From the NCBI RefSeq assembly GCF_023015905.1, contig NZ_JALKBD010000037.1, positions 1 to 35,893 of the forward strand: DNA of 35,893 nucleotides, read 5' to 3'. Every line of letters starts with the position of its first letter. Within the stretch, counting starts at the first letter, position 1. The notes below the pieces were generated by a model, which saw only the letters and a program-made list of their open reading frames with translations, ran no database searches and was not told the origin of the DNA. Below are positions 17,634 through 25,489 of this stretch, piece by piece. Source of the stretch: Arenibacter sp. F20364 (GTDB lineage: Bacteria; Bacteroidota; Bacteroidia; Flavobacteriales; Flavobacteriaceae). The translations under genes were made by a program, and so were the position numbers.

Positions 17634-17652
17634 ATAATTAGGTTCTAATTAT
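17634..17652. promoter_or_regulatory. Perfect 8+3+8 dyad, candidate operator
   Basis: ATAATTAG and CTAATTAT flank GTT, a perfect inverted repeat 35 bases from the previous dyad but with different half-sites. It lies about 70 bases upstream of the PpnP promoter core. Its AT-richness raises the chance of coincidence. Confidence 0.3.
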
Positions 17653-17724
17653 GGGTAGTATTTTTAAGGATCGAAATTATAGAAGCCAAAACAGTAGCTT
17701 GGCAGGTTTAAAAAATTGAGGATA

Positions 17725-17756
17725 TTGCTATTCTGAACTTCCTTTCTTTATATTTG
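17725..17756 (+). promoter_or_regulatory. Bacteroidetes sigma-A type promoter for ppnP
   Basis: TTG at 17725-17727 and TATATTTG at 17749-17756 are separated by 21 bases, matching the Bacteroidetes consensus (TTG at -33, TAnnTTTG at -7). Transcription would start near 17763, about 20 bases before the chosen ATG of PpnP. Confidence 0.7.
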
Positions 17757-17782
17757 CGGCCTATTTGATAAAAAGAAAGTAT

Positions 17783-18064
17783 ATGATCTCGAGCAATGAA
17801 TATTTTGATGGAATGGTAAAATCGCTAGGATACACCTCCGCTACAGGAAAATCTACTATAGGGGTAATGGAGCCTGGCGAATATGAATTTGGGACTTCCG
17901 CAAAAGAAAACATGATTGTAGTAGAAGGAGAACTCATAGCCCTACTGCCAAATGAAACGGAATGGAAATCCTTTAAGTCGGGCACTTCTTTTAAAGTAGC
18001 GGCAAACACTTCTTTTAAAGTGAAATCGGTAGGGCAAACTGCCTATCTATGTCAATACGAGTAG
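17783..18064 (+). CDS. ppnP: Pyrimidine/purine nucleoside phosphorylase PpnP
   Basis: A 93-residue cupin-fold protein that matches PpnP (YaiE, DUF1255) along its full length: NEYFDGMVKSLGY, KSTIGVMEPGEYEFGTSAKE, MIVVEGELIALLP, and the closing GTSFKVAANTSFKVKS. PpnP splits nucleosides with phosphate into base and ribose-1-phosphate, for salvage. The ATG at 17783 was chosen over a TTG six codons earlier because it gives the normal family length and sits 20 bases after the predicted transcription start. Monocistronic, with a possible weak terminator after the stop. Confidence 0.93.
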   Translation: MISSNEYFDGMVKSLGYTSATGKSTIGVMEPGEYEFGTSAKENMIVVEGELIALLPNETEWKSFKSGTSFKVAANTSFKVKSVGQTAYLCQYE

Positions 18065-18080
18065 ACTTATATTTCCAATT

Positions 18081-18103
18081 AGGAATTTTTGGTTCCTGTT
18101 TTT
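18081..18103 (+). terminator. Weak intrinsic terminator after ppnP
   Basis: AGGAA (18081-18085) can pair with TTCCT (18093-18097) around a 7-base loop, followed by GTTTTT. It lies 17 bases after the ppnP stop. The stem is short, so confidence is modest. Confidence 0.4.
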
Positions 18104-18146
18104 AAAGGCGTTTCACTCAATTAAATCCAGGGAGTGCAAAGAAGTT

Positions 18147-18480
18147 TCACATAATCTGGTTGAATTCCAGTTTTTCCCCATCCAAACCCCTTAGCGAAAT
18201 ATTTGCAGCCGTTTTCCCAAAAGTCCAGGAAAACGGGTTTCTCCTCTACCATGGTAAAACCGGCTTCCCTAAGTTCGCGAAAAGCCATGTTTACATCGGC
18301 CACATCAAAGGCAATATGGTCTACATGGCCATCTTTCCTCGATCTATGTTCGTCCATCTCCTTCTTGGTCACCTGATATAGTTCAATGATTACTCACTTT
18401 TGTTCCATCATGGCTACAAGTATGGTGTTATTTTCTTCTGGCACATCTATATGTGAGGCCATAATTCTTATAAATCCTGG
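18147..18480 (-). pseudogene. Decayed VOC family (glyoxalase-like) gene
   Basis: On the minus strand the reading begins with IMASHIDVPEENNTILVAMM and EQK, hits an in-frame TGA (18394-18396), then resumes in the same frame with VIIELYQVTKKEMDEHRSRK, DGHVDHIAFDVADVNMAF and PVFLDFWENGCKYFAKGF. Just after this, near 18180, one extra base shifts the frame; correcting it gives GEKLEFNQIM and a TGA at 18147-18149, the usual end of a VOC domain including its conserved Glu. The 5' half of the domain is missing. A GTG-started 83-codon frame (18121-18372) is the surviving middle piece with a frameshifted tail and is unlikely to be a real gene. Confidence 0.85.
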
Positions 18481-18495
18481 GATCTAGAAAACTCT

Positions 18496-18582
18496 ATGGA
18501 AGCCTCAAATTTGAAACGGGCAGACCAAGGTGCTGTAGCCGTTAAAATTGTCTTGGAGAAGTGGGGTAGTACGGCTCATTGA
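18496..18582 (+). other. Short 28-codon frame, possible antitoxin relic
   Basis: A short plus-strand frame starting at ATG 18496 encodes MEASNLKRADQGAVAVKIVL and then EKWGSTAH before TGA. The pattern (ADQGAVAxK, then LEKWG) loosely resembles the N-terminus of Xre/MbcA-type (DUF2384) antitoxins, but it is far too short to be functional and could be chance. It lies in the decayed stretch next to the VOC pseudogene. Confidence 0.2.
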
Positions 18583-18615
18583 TAATGGTTTGTTCAATAT
18601 GGTAAGATTTCAAAT

Positions 18616-18747
18616 TTATTGTTGTACTTCTTCGGAGTTTTCCTTCTTGGGTTTTTTGGTTATTAATTTTCACATACTTATGTGATTGTAGGCCTTGCGC
18701 TTTCTGTCTTCCTTTGTCAGGTATATTTTAATTTCTGTACCATGTTT
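18616..18747 (-). pseudogene. Possible coding relic, unidentified
   Basis: The minus-strand frame reads HGTEIKIYLTKEDRKRKAYN and HISM, then TGA (18670-18672), then KLITKKPKKENSEEVQQ and TAA. The Lys/Glu-rich composition looks like a charged protein C-terminus rather than random spacer, but the family is not recognised. If real, it is another broken gene in this interval. The rest of the spacer up to the cytochrome gene shows only the inverted repeat at 18750-18780. Confidence 0.3.
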
Positions 18748-18749
18748 TT

Positions 18750-18780
18750 ATGGGCATCGGATTAAAAACTAAATGCCCAT
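18750..18780. promoter_or_regulatory. Perfect 8-bp inverted repeat upstream of cytochrome c
   Basis: ATGGGCAT (18750-18757) and ATGCCCAT (18773-18780) form a perfect inverted repeat with a 15-base spacer, ending 33 bases before the cytochrome ATG. It could be an operator or a hairpin in the 5' untranslated RNA. Confidence 0.35.
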
Positions 18781-18813
18781 ATATCCTTAATGTAAAATCA
18801 AAATCAAAAGTTT

Positions 18814-19383
18814 ATGAAAAAAACAATTTTTGCGTTTGTCGTTCTTGGTATAATGACAATCGCTTGCAACTCTCCTAAACAAAAGGAATTGGCAAAAGCA
18901 GATCTTCCTAGCTTGGATGACCAGGTAAAAAGAGGGGAGTTTTTGGTTGCGACCCTTGATTGCAATGCGTGTCACTCTCCAAAGATTATGACTAATAGGG
19001 GTCCTGTACCGGATCCTGACAAGCTGTTATCCGGCCATGATTCCAATGAAACTTTGCCTTCTTATGATGCTAAAACGACTGAAACTTTCGTTTTGTTCAA
19101 TATGAACGGTACGGCCGCCATTGGACCTTGGGGAACCTCCTTTGCCGGTAATTTAACCCCAGATGCTACTGGTATTGGATTTTGGAGCGAAGAGCAATTT
19201 ATAAAAGCTATAAAGTTTGGAAAGTACAAAGGTCTTGAAAATAGTAGACCACTATTGCCCCCAATGCCATGGGAAGGATATTCCAAATTGCCAGATGAGG
19301 ATCTAAAGGCAATATATGCCTATTTAAAGAGCATAAAGCCCGTTAAGAATATAGTACCACAGGCCATCTTACCCGGAATATAG
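18814..19383 (+). CDS. Monohaem cytochrome c lipoprotein
   Basis: A 189-residue protein with a lipoprotein signal (TIAC, lipidated Cys18). The haem c site CNACH is at residues 50-54 and the probable axial Met is in LLPPMPWEGY near residue 160, followed by the final helix LPDEDLKAIYAYLKSI typical of class I cytochromes. The pattern matches cytochrome subunits that take electrons from periplasmic dehydrogenases; no dehydrogenase is adjacent, so the partner is unknown. The gene stands alone and converges on the minus-strand epimerase gene. Confidence 0.9.
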   Translation: MKKTIFAFVVLGIMTIACNSPKQKELAKADLPSLDDQVKRGEFLVATLDCNACHSPKIMTNRGPVPDPDKLLSGHDSNETLPSYDAKTTETFVLFNMNGTAAIGPWGTSFAGNLTPDATGIGFWSEEQFIKAIKFGKYKGLENSRPLLPPMPWEGYSKLPDEDLKAIYAYLKSIKPVKNIVPQAILPGI

Positions 19384-19426
19384 ACTATTCTTCAGCCATA
19401 AATTTTAAAGATTATTTTGGATTGCA

Positions 19427-19487
19427 ACGGTGTCATTTTACAATTGTTAAAAAATTGAGAGCCAAACATTCAAGTGAATGGCACCGT
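19427..19487. repeat. Long-stem inverted repeat in a convergent spacer
   Basis: ACGGTGTCATT (19427-19437) pairs with AATGGCACCGT (19477-19487) with one G-U pair, and the loop contains a further CAATT/AATTG stem (19441-19457). It lies between the convergent cytochrome and epimerase genes. No T-run follows on either side, so it is not a classical terminator, but it may block or stabilise the converging transcripts. Confidence 0.4.
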
Positions 19488-19552
19488 AATTATTCTTTAC
19501 CCAAACTTGTCAAAAAAGCATAAAATCAGAAATGATTTATTATAGGCTCATT

Positions 19553-20479
19553 TTAATAATCGGATTTGATGATTTCTTTAATTCCTTCCAAATAGGGAGT
19601 GGTTTTAAAATTAAATTGGCTATCGAATTTGTCCGAATTAAAAACGTAGTCCCTGTCGTATTGATACATCATCTCGGGCATTTCCCTCATTACAGGCGCA
19701 AAAAAGCCAAGAATCTTTACAATTAGTCTACTTGCAATTTGATACCTAGGTTTTACCCCCATTTCATTTGCAATGGCTGTTATCCACTCTATTCCTGTAT
19801 ACGGATTCTTTGCGGTGGGCAAATGCCAGACCTGATTGTAAGCTTTATCCGAATTGCCTAAGATTGCAGTGGCCTTGCCCGCGTCAGGCGTATAGGTAAA
19901 GGAGTGTTTATGATCTATTGAAGCCATCCAATTAGCTTTTTTACCGGTACTTAAGGGTTTAAATACGGTCTCCGTCAACATACTGGAATTTTTGATACTG
20001 GGGCCATAAAAATCCGCTGAACGGGCAATTAAAGCTTCTAGTTGACCTTCTATGACTTTGTCCATGATCATGGCAGCAATTTCTGCACGTACTTTGCCTT
20101 TCTTGCTCGAAGGATTTATTGGCGTTTCCTCATCCATTCCATTCAAATAATTGGGGTCATACATGTAGATATTGTCAAAAAACACCAATTTACTGTTGTT
20201 TTCTATACAAGCGTCGATGACATTTTTAATGAATTTTGGCCAGTTTTGCTGCCAAATTTTAAGATTATAAGGAAATCCAACCGTGACATAAACAACGGAA
20301 GAACCTTGGACGGCTTCAAAGACTTTTTTTCTGTCCGAAAGGTCTGCAGCTAATAGCTGATCGGTTTCATTTACCTTTTTCGGGTTTCGGCTTACCAACC
20401 TTATTTCATTGGTATATGCTGTTAGTGCTTTGGCCAGTTCGGTACCAATGGTTCCGCCCGAACCCAATATTGTTTGCAT
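19553..20479 (-). CDS. NAD(P)-binding epimerase/dehydratase-like protein (extended SDR)
   Basis: A 308-residue cytoplasmic protein. The N-terminal TILGSGGTIGTELAKAL is a dinucleotide-binding GxxGxxG loop, followed by VRLVSRNP-like strand 2 (IRLVSRNPKKV) and LAADLSDRKKVFEAV. The rest follows the extended or atypical SDR layout (KLVFFDNIYMYDP, IARSADFYGPS, YTPDAGKA). The YxxxK catalytic motif is not clear, suggesting an atypical member of the NAD-dependent epimerase/dehydratase family. The substrate is unknown. It is divergent from the glycosidase-like gene at 20781. Confidence 0.85.
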   Translation of the reverse strand: MQTILGSGGTIGTELAKALTAYTNEIRLVSRNPKKVNETDQLLAADLSDRKKVFEAVQGSSVVYVTVGFPYNLKIWQQNWPKFIKNVIDACIENNSKLVFFDNIYMYDPNYLNGMDEETPINPSSKKGKVRAEIAAMIMDKVIEGQLEALIARSADFYGPSIKNSSMLTETVFKPLSTGKKANWMASIDHKHSFTYTPDAGKATAILGNSDKAYNQVWHLPTAKNPYTGIEWITAIANEMGVKPRYQIASRLIVKILGFFAPVMREMPEMMYQYDRDYVFNSDKFDSQFNFKTTPYLEGIKEIIKSDY

Positions 20480-20780
20480 AGTTGCATTATTTTTTATGAA
20501 TATTTTAATGTTTTAGACCTTTACTATGTTGTTGTGAGGACCGTTATATCTATTGCAATGAGGCGTTGATTGCCCGCCAACAATTTTCGATGGCCTATAT
20601 AACTGGGTTAAAGTAATAAAAATTACTTGGTTTATGTTAGCTATTTTACTTTTTAGTTGCCTTATATTTAGTTTTTTAGCTGGATATTTTGTGCGAGGGA
20701 GGTATGTTCTAATTCTATAGTTCTATGCCTCTTCAATACCTGGATCCTATAAATTTATACCGAAACCCATAATAGATGTC
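20480..20780. other. Divergent intergenic region with one perfect dyad
   Basis: This 301-base spacer separates the epimerase (-) from the glycosidase-like gene (+). No coding frame is visible. AAGTAAT (20611-20617) and ATTACTT (20622-20628) form a perfect inverted repeat around AAAA, a candidate operator for either gene. No clear TAnnTTTG promoter element was found. Confidence 0.5.
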
Positions 20781-22130
20781 ATGAAAAAAGTAATTACGGC
20801 TCTGTTCTCGTTGGCCATAAGCATATTAGCTTACGGGCAATCCAATACAACGCAAAAAGACCTAGTTTTAAGTGCTAGGGATATTCAATTTCTGGAAATA
20901 CTTACTGCAACAATAATTGATAGTTCCCGAATTTATCCAGGACAGAAGGTTGCCGACGGGATGGGTACCAACAACACTGGAATGGTCCTTGTAAAACCCG
21001 GGGGTAGGGGGAGTTATCCTGCTTTTTGGATACGCGATTATGCCATGTCTTTGGATACGGGATTTATCACAGAGGAAGAACAACGTAATATGTTAAGGCT
21101 TACCGCTGCTACACAAGCCGACAGAACTTGGATTACCAAAAATGGGGCTTTAATTCCTTTTGGTGCCATAGCCGATCATATTCGTATGGATGAAAGTCTG
21201 CCAATATACTTTCCGGGTACGTATAGTTTTGAAGAACAGGGCACTCCAGAGTTTGGTAGGACGCCGCCCTATGGCGATCAGTTTTTCTTTGTGCATATGG
21301 CCTATTACTATATTAAAACTACAGGCGATATATCCGTTTTGGAACAGGATATACATGGGATTAGGCTTATAGACCGACTCGAAATTGCCTTCAATGTTCC
21401 TCCCTCCGGTTTGGTTAATCATATCGTCACCACCACGGACCATTTCAGGGGTATCGATTTTGGATTTAGGGATGTAATGACCATTACGGGCAATTTGTGC
21501 TATCCGTCCATATTAAAATTTAAGGCTGCCATGGAGCTTGCGGAATTGTTTGAAAAACGAAACAATCCGGTTAAGGTGGAGAAGTATAGGCTGATTGCCA
21601 ATAATATCAAGGAAGCAATACCACAATTGTTTATGGATGAAAGGGGTATGCTAAAAGCATCTACCGGAAAAGGAAATCAGGCGGACGTTTGGTCATCGGC
21701 CTTGGCCATATACTACAATATCCTTAGTAGGGAAGACATGGAAAGAACAAGCCGTTTCTTGGCCAAAGCCTACGAAAATGGGCATTTGTCCTACAAAGGT
21801 AACATTAGGCACATTTTAACCACCGATGACTTTGATGAATCCACCGCTTGGGAATTTTCCTTGGCCCAAAAAAACACTTACCAGAATGGGGCCTATTGGG
21901 GCACTCCAACAGGGTGGGTGTGTTATGCCATAGCCAAAACCAATTTTAAACTTGCCCAGCAATTGGCAAAGGAGTACATAGACGATCTACGCCAGAACGA
22001 TTTTAGAAAAGGCCCGGAATATGGGGCGCCTTATGAGTGTTTCCATCCTTCCGGGCATAAACAAAATCCTTTGTATATGACCACTTTGAGTTGTCCTTTG
22101 GCGGCGTTTGGAAATATTGTAAAACCGTGA
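20781..22130 (+). CDS. Secreted six-hairpin glycosidase-like protein
   Basis: A 449-residue protein with a signal peptide (residues 1-20, ending AYGQ). The body is helix-rich with repeated aromatic/acidic motifs: SYPAFWIRDYAMSLDTGF, YGDQFFFVHMAYYYIKTTGD, QADVWSSALAIYY and YQNGAYWGTPTGWVCYAIAK. This is the pattern of (alpha/alpha)6-barrel glycosidases, and the WIRD and DESTAWEF segments could hold the catalytic acids. It cannot be placed in a numbered GH family from sequence alone. Being next to two sulfatases and a fucosidase, it probably acts on the same glycan. It converges on the minus-strand sulfatase 51 bases away. Confidence 0.7.
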   Translation: MKKVITALFSLAISILAYGQSNTTQKDLVLSARDIQFLEILTATIIDSSRIYPGQKVADGMGTNNTGMVLVKPGGRGSYPAFWIRDYAMSLDTGFITEEEQRNMLRLTAATQADRTWITKNGALIPFGAIADHIRMDESLPIYFPGTYSFEEQGTPEFGRTPPYGDQFFFVHMAYYYIKTTGDISVLEQDIHGIRLIDRLEIAFNVPPSGLVNHIVTTTDHFRGIDFGFRDVMTITGNLCYPSILKFKAAMELAELFEKRNNPVKVEKYRLIANNIKEAIPQLFMDERGMLKASTGKGNQADVWSSALAIYYNILSREDMERTSRFLAKAYENGHLSYKGNIRHILTTDDFDESTAWEFSLAQKNTYQNGAYWGTPTGWVCYAIAKTNFKLAQQLAKEYIDDLRQNDFRKGPEYGAPYECFHPSGHKQNPLYMTTLSCPLAAFGNIVKP

Positions 22131-22181
22131 TAAGGCTCTTTTTTATTCATTTATCCAAGTCAACAAAACCAATTGATATTT

Positions 22182-24059
22182 CTAAAGGACGTTCAGGAAT
22201 TCCAACCTGCGCATTACCTCTGAATCCTCGGAGACCACTTTGGACATCTTATCGAGCTCAATATTAAAATTATAGCCGTAATCACCAGAATTCATCAACA
22301 CGATCGAATTTAAGATCAGTAGGGCTTCACTTGGTTTTTCTGTAGCGTACAAAGCATTTGTCATTAACAAGGATGGGTCCGATTTCTTTACGATACCCAG
22401 GAATTCGGCGGCACGCACCTTGTTGATCAGCTCCGAGTCTTTGGTAGAGATTTTCCTTATTGTTGCCTCCATACCAATAGCCTGTTCCCCAAAAGAACTG
22501 CAAACAATTATGGCCCAATATCTTTCCCAAGGATCGGATGAGTCCAAGGCTTGGGTTAAAGAATTTTCTGCCTCCCTAAAGTTCAAAAGACCTAGATCAG
22601 CAATTTCTATATATTTTTCAATTTCCTTTTTGTGTTTTTGTCCAAAGGCCACCGGGTTGTTAAACGCCTCCCTGATCAGATGGTGTTCAGGGTAGAAAGA
22701 AAGATCTGGCATTCTTTTTACCCATGTGTTGAGTCTGTTTCGCAGGTCCAATAGTGTAGCCTTATGTTCTGGATCATTGGCCAGATTTTTGGTTTCATAG
22801 GGGTCGGTATCAATATCAAAAAGCATTTCTGGCGCACGGTTTTCAAAAAAGGCCGACTGTATTTCGTTGAGCTCTCCCTTGTCATACAAAGACTGCCATT
22901 CCTGGTAAGCCAATTGCTTGTAACGATAATTGTTCATTAAGCCATCAAAATTAAAGGGCTGATAGTTTCTAATATATTTATACTTCCCTTTTCGTACGGC
23001 CCTTACCATATCATATTTTTCGTCGAACCTATCTGCATAACTATAGGTCTCATCCCGTGAGTTTAACTCTTCAGCACTTATATCCTGGCCTAAAAAGGCC
23101 TTTCCATCTATTTCCTTGGGGATATCTATGCCTGCAAGGTTTAATACTGTTGGAGCCAAATCAATAAAGCTTACAAAACCGTTTACGGAGCTGCCAATAG
23201 GACTGTTTACAAGGTGTTTGTATTTTTCGGGAACGTGGACTACCATGGGAACATGGAGTCCCGTTTCATAGAGGTAACCCTTGCTTCCCGGTAGTACACC
23301 ACCATGGTCCCCATAGTAAAAAATGAAGGTATCACCCAAGCGGCCATCTTCCTTTAGTTCCTTGATTATTTCCCCAACCTGGCGGTCCATTTCCCTGATT
23401 TTGTCGCGATATAGGGCATTGGTGTATTTAAATAAATCAGTATCGGGGTGGTTGGGTTGAATTTCAAAAGAGTTTTGATCCGTTTCAGGAGTGTTGGTTT
23501 CCATGTCTTCGGCGGAAAAGTGCATACTGGATTCATGAGAGACCCCAATATTAAAAACATGGAAAAAAGGTTGATTTTCATCTCTGTTTCTCCAACTTGC
23601 CTTCTTTGAAGACTCGTCCCAAACTCCTTCGGTTTTGTTTATATTATAATCTTCCTTGCTATTATTGGTAGTGTAATAACCGGCCTCCCTTAGATAGGCA
23701 GGAAACATTTTTAGTGAATCGGGCATGGGGACAGTAGCGATCTTTCTATGAAATTGCGCCCCTATACGCGGTCCGTAGCAACCGGATATAATCGCGGACC
23801 GAGCAACACTGCAGACCGGGGCATTGGAAAATGCACGATTAAATATCAGGCCCCGTTCTGCCAAGGATTCAATATTCGGGGTGGCAATGCCATTCTCGTC
23901 AAAAAGCTTTAGGTAGTGTTTGGAATTATCCTCAGAAGTGATCCATACAATATTGGGGGGCAGCTCCTCTTTCGGTTTTGTTTGGCAACTTATAATAGTG
24001 ATGGCGCACAAAAGGATTGCACAATTGTTGAGAATTATGCTATTATTAATTTTAAACAT
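22182..24059 (-). CDS. Sulfatase lipoprotein with non-canonical CSVAR active-site motif
   Basis: A 625-residue S1-type sulfatase. TIISC at residues 21-25 suggests lipidation at Cys25. Metal-binding and active-site features include ITSEDNS at the start of the fold, PNIESLAERG, and TFIFYYGDHGGVLPGSKG. The residue converted to formylglycine would be Cys83 in APVCSVARSAIISG; the usual C-x-P-x-R has Val in place of Pro here. The C-terminal 130 residues (from about 490) extend past the sulfatase fold and look like helical HEAT-like repeats. It resembles sulfoglucosamine-sulfohydrolase-type bacterial sulfatases; the substrate is unknown. It is divergent from the ThuA-like gene. Confidence 0.88.
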   Translation of the reverse strand: MFKINNSIILNNCAILLCAITIISCQTKPKEELPPNIVWITSEDNSKHYLKLFDENGIATPNIESLAERGLIFNRAFSNAPVCSVARSAIISGCYGPRIGAQFHRKIATVPMPDSLKMFPAYLREAGYYTTNNSKEDYNINKTEGVWDESSKKASWRNRDENQPFFHVFNIGVSHESSMHFSAEDMETNTPETDQNSFEIQPNHPDTDLFKYTNALYRDKIREMDRQVGEIIKELKEDGRLGDTFIFYYGDHGGVLPGSKGYLYETGLHVPMVVHVPEKYKHLVNSPIGSSVNGFVSFIDLAPTVLNLAGIDIPKEIDGKAFLGQDISAEELNSRDETYSYADRFDEKYDMVRAVRKGKYKYIRNYQPFNFDGLMNNYRYKQLAYQEWQSLYDKGELNEIQSAFFENRAPEMLFDIDTDPYETKNLANDPEHKATLLDLRNRLNTWVKRMPDLSFYPEHHLIREAFNNPVAFGQKHKKEIEKYIEIADLGLLNFREAENSLTQALDSSDPWERYWAIIVCSSFGEQAIGMEATIRKISTKDSELINKVRAAEFLGIVKKSDPSLLMTNALYATEKPSEALLILNSIVLMNSGDYGYNFNIELDKMSKVVSEDSEVMRRLEFLNVL

Positions 24060-24248
24060 TTTGGTTACACGGTTTTAATTTATGGTAGGTTATTTTTGGT
24101 ACTTGATTGTTGTTAAAGTTCCCAATATAGCAAATCTTCTATATCCATGTTGTTTTTTTTGGCAGTTTTAAGGTCTATGAATGAAGTATTTTTATCTTTA
24201 TAAATCATAAGTAGTATCTTATTTAAAACACTTATTTTTATTGAAACG

Positions 24249-24265
24249 GATGTTAAGTAAACATC
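24249..24265. promoter_or_regulatory. Small dyad just upstream of the ThuA-like gene
   Basis: GATGTT and AACATC flank AAGTA, a 6-bp inverted repeat ending 19 bases before the ThuA-like ATG. It could be an operator or lie in the 5' untranslated region; a chance occurrence is possible. Confidence 0.25.
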
Positions 24266-24284
24266 TGCTTACATCAAAAGAATT

Positions 24285-25133
24285 ATGAAAAGCGAAAGAA
24301 CCCATATTGTTTCAACCATGTTTTTATGGTTAATGTTTTTGTCTACCTTTCAATTGATTGCGCAAGAGCATCTTGATGTTGACCATCAAAAGAAAATGCA
24401 TGAACGCAATGCGATGGGAGACGGAACATCATTAAAGGTTTTACTTTTTTCCGGTACAGGTTGGTTCCGACATCCGGACATTCCCATTGTAAATGGTTGG
24501 ATTGTAAGGCTAGGTGCCGAACACAATATGCAGATAGATGTAAGTGAAACTGGAAATGATATATCCAAGGAAAAGCTGAGCTATTATGATGTATTGCTGT
24601 TCAACAATGCAAATGTTCTGGACAAAGTTTTCAATGAAGATCAACGCAATGCCATAGAGGAATGGTATAAAGCTGGGGGAGCTATAGTTGGCTTACATGC
24701 ATTGTTGGTGCATCAGGAAAATTGGCCCTGGATAATGGAATTGGGCGGTTGTGATTTTAATAGTGATTCTGAATTTCTAAAAGCGAAAGTGGTAGTTGAT
24801 TCTGCCGCGATGGATCATCCTGCAGTTAAGGGGATGGGCAAAGAGTTTTGGTACGAGGCGGATTGGACCAACCACACCAACACCGTTACCAGTTTGCCTG
24901 GAGTGCAGGTTTTACTCAGGGTGGATGAATCCACATACGAACCGGTCAGGGAATATTTCAAGACTAGAGGTGGCGTGGCCATGGGAAAAGATCATCCTAT
25001 TGCCTGGACCCGCGTTTGGGGCGGAGGAAGATTTTTTTATACAGAGTTGGGGCATGACATTCGCTCATTGGATACGGATTTTGGACGACAACATCTTATA
25101 GAAGGAATAAAATGGGTAGTGAGAAAAGATTGA
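24285..25133 (+). CDS. Secreted ThuA-like domain protein
   Basis: A 282-residue protein with a signal peptide (hydrophobic residues 9-26, ending LIAQ). The body matches ThuA-like, glutamine-amidotransferase-fold proteins: KVLLFSGTGWFRHPDIP, YYDVLLFNNANV, WYKAGGAIVGLHAL, and the closing PIAWTRVWGGGRFFYTELGHD. The family takes its name from trehalose utilisation and is common in polysaccharide loci of Bacteroidetes and Planctomycetes; its reaction is not established. It is followed by a weak hairpin and then the GH43-GH29 fusion gene. Confidence 0.92.
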   Translation: MKSERTHIVSTMFLWLMFLSTFQLIAQEHLDVDHQKKMHERNAMGDGTSLKVLLFSGTGWFRHPDIPIVNGWIVRLGAEHNMQIDVSETGNDISKEKLSYYDVLLFNNANVLDKVFNEDQRNAIEEWYKAGGAIVGLHALLVHQENWPWIMELGGCDFNSDSEFLKAKVVVDSAAMDHPAVKGMGKEFWYEADWTNHTNTVTSLPGVQVLLRVDESTYEPVREYFKTRGGVAMGKDHPIAWTRVWGGGRFFYTELGHDIRSLDTDFGRQHLIEGIKWVVRKD

Positions 25134-25489
25134 TATTTCCTTTGTAAGCCTTTGCTTACCTAGATGTTTTTTATATCGAAAGAATAATTACATTTATGCG
25201 GAGACCAACTTTATGGATTTATCAAAAAAAAGCCTACAACATTAACCGCTAACGCGCCATAAGCTTAAATACTCCAATTAACTTCAAAGCATTAATTACA
25301 ATTTGTAAATTTAGCTTATTCCAATGTTTGGGTCGTGTAATAAGTTTCGATTGCATAGTTCGCACCAGATTACTCCTCAAAGTTTTAAGACAGTAGCTCC
25401 AAGGACAAAAATACATTGGTATAGGATTAAATCTGTGTAGCTATTCCTTGGTTTTAGCCTTAGCTTTATTTTCTATAAATAATCATATC
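25134..25489. other. Intergenic region before the GH43-GH29 fusion gene
   Basis: 356 bases without a credible gene. The left end holds the weak hairpin at 25144-25171. The right part must carry the promoter of the fusion gene, but no clear TTG/TAnnTTTG pair could be identified. Confidence 0.5.
25144..25171 (+). terminator. Weak terminator after the ThuA-like gene
   Basis: GTAAGC (25144-25149) and GCTTAC (25154-25159) form a perfect 6-bp stem with a CTTT loop. A run of T follows, but six bases after the stem, so efficiency is doubtful. It begins 11 bases after the stop. Confidence 0.35.

Larger units (their letters stand above)
17442..17782. other. Divergent intergenic region with two perfect dyads and a promoter
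   Basis: No coding frame is visible. The spacer separates the minus-strand glycosidase-like gene from PpnP. It holds two perfect AT-rich inverted repeats (17582-17598 and 17634-17652) and the PpnP promoter (17725-17756), listed separately. The rest shows nothing recognisable. Confidence 0.6.

Noticed and set aside
18121..18372. Open frame of 83 codons resembling an intact small VOC protein.
   Set aside because: It starts at a GTG after an in-frame stop in a longer VOC match and its tail is frameshifted relative to the natural end, so it is treated as part of a pseudogene.
25448..25489. TTG-initiated extension of the GH43-GH29 protein.
   Set aside because: The ATG at 25490 begins directly with a typical signal peptide, so the extension is unnecessary.
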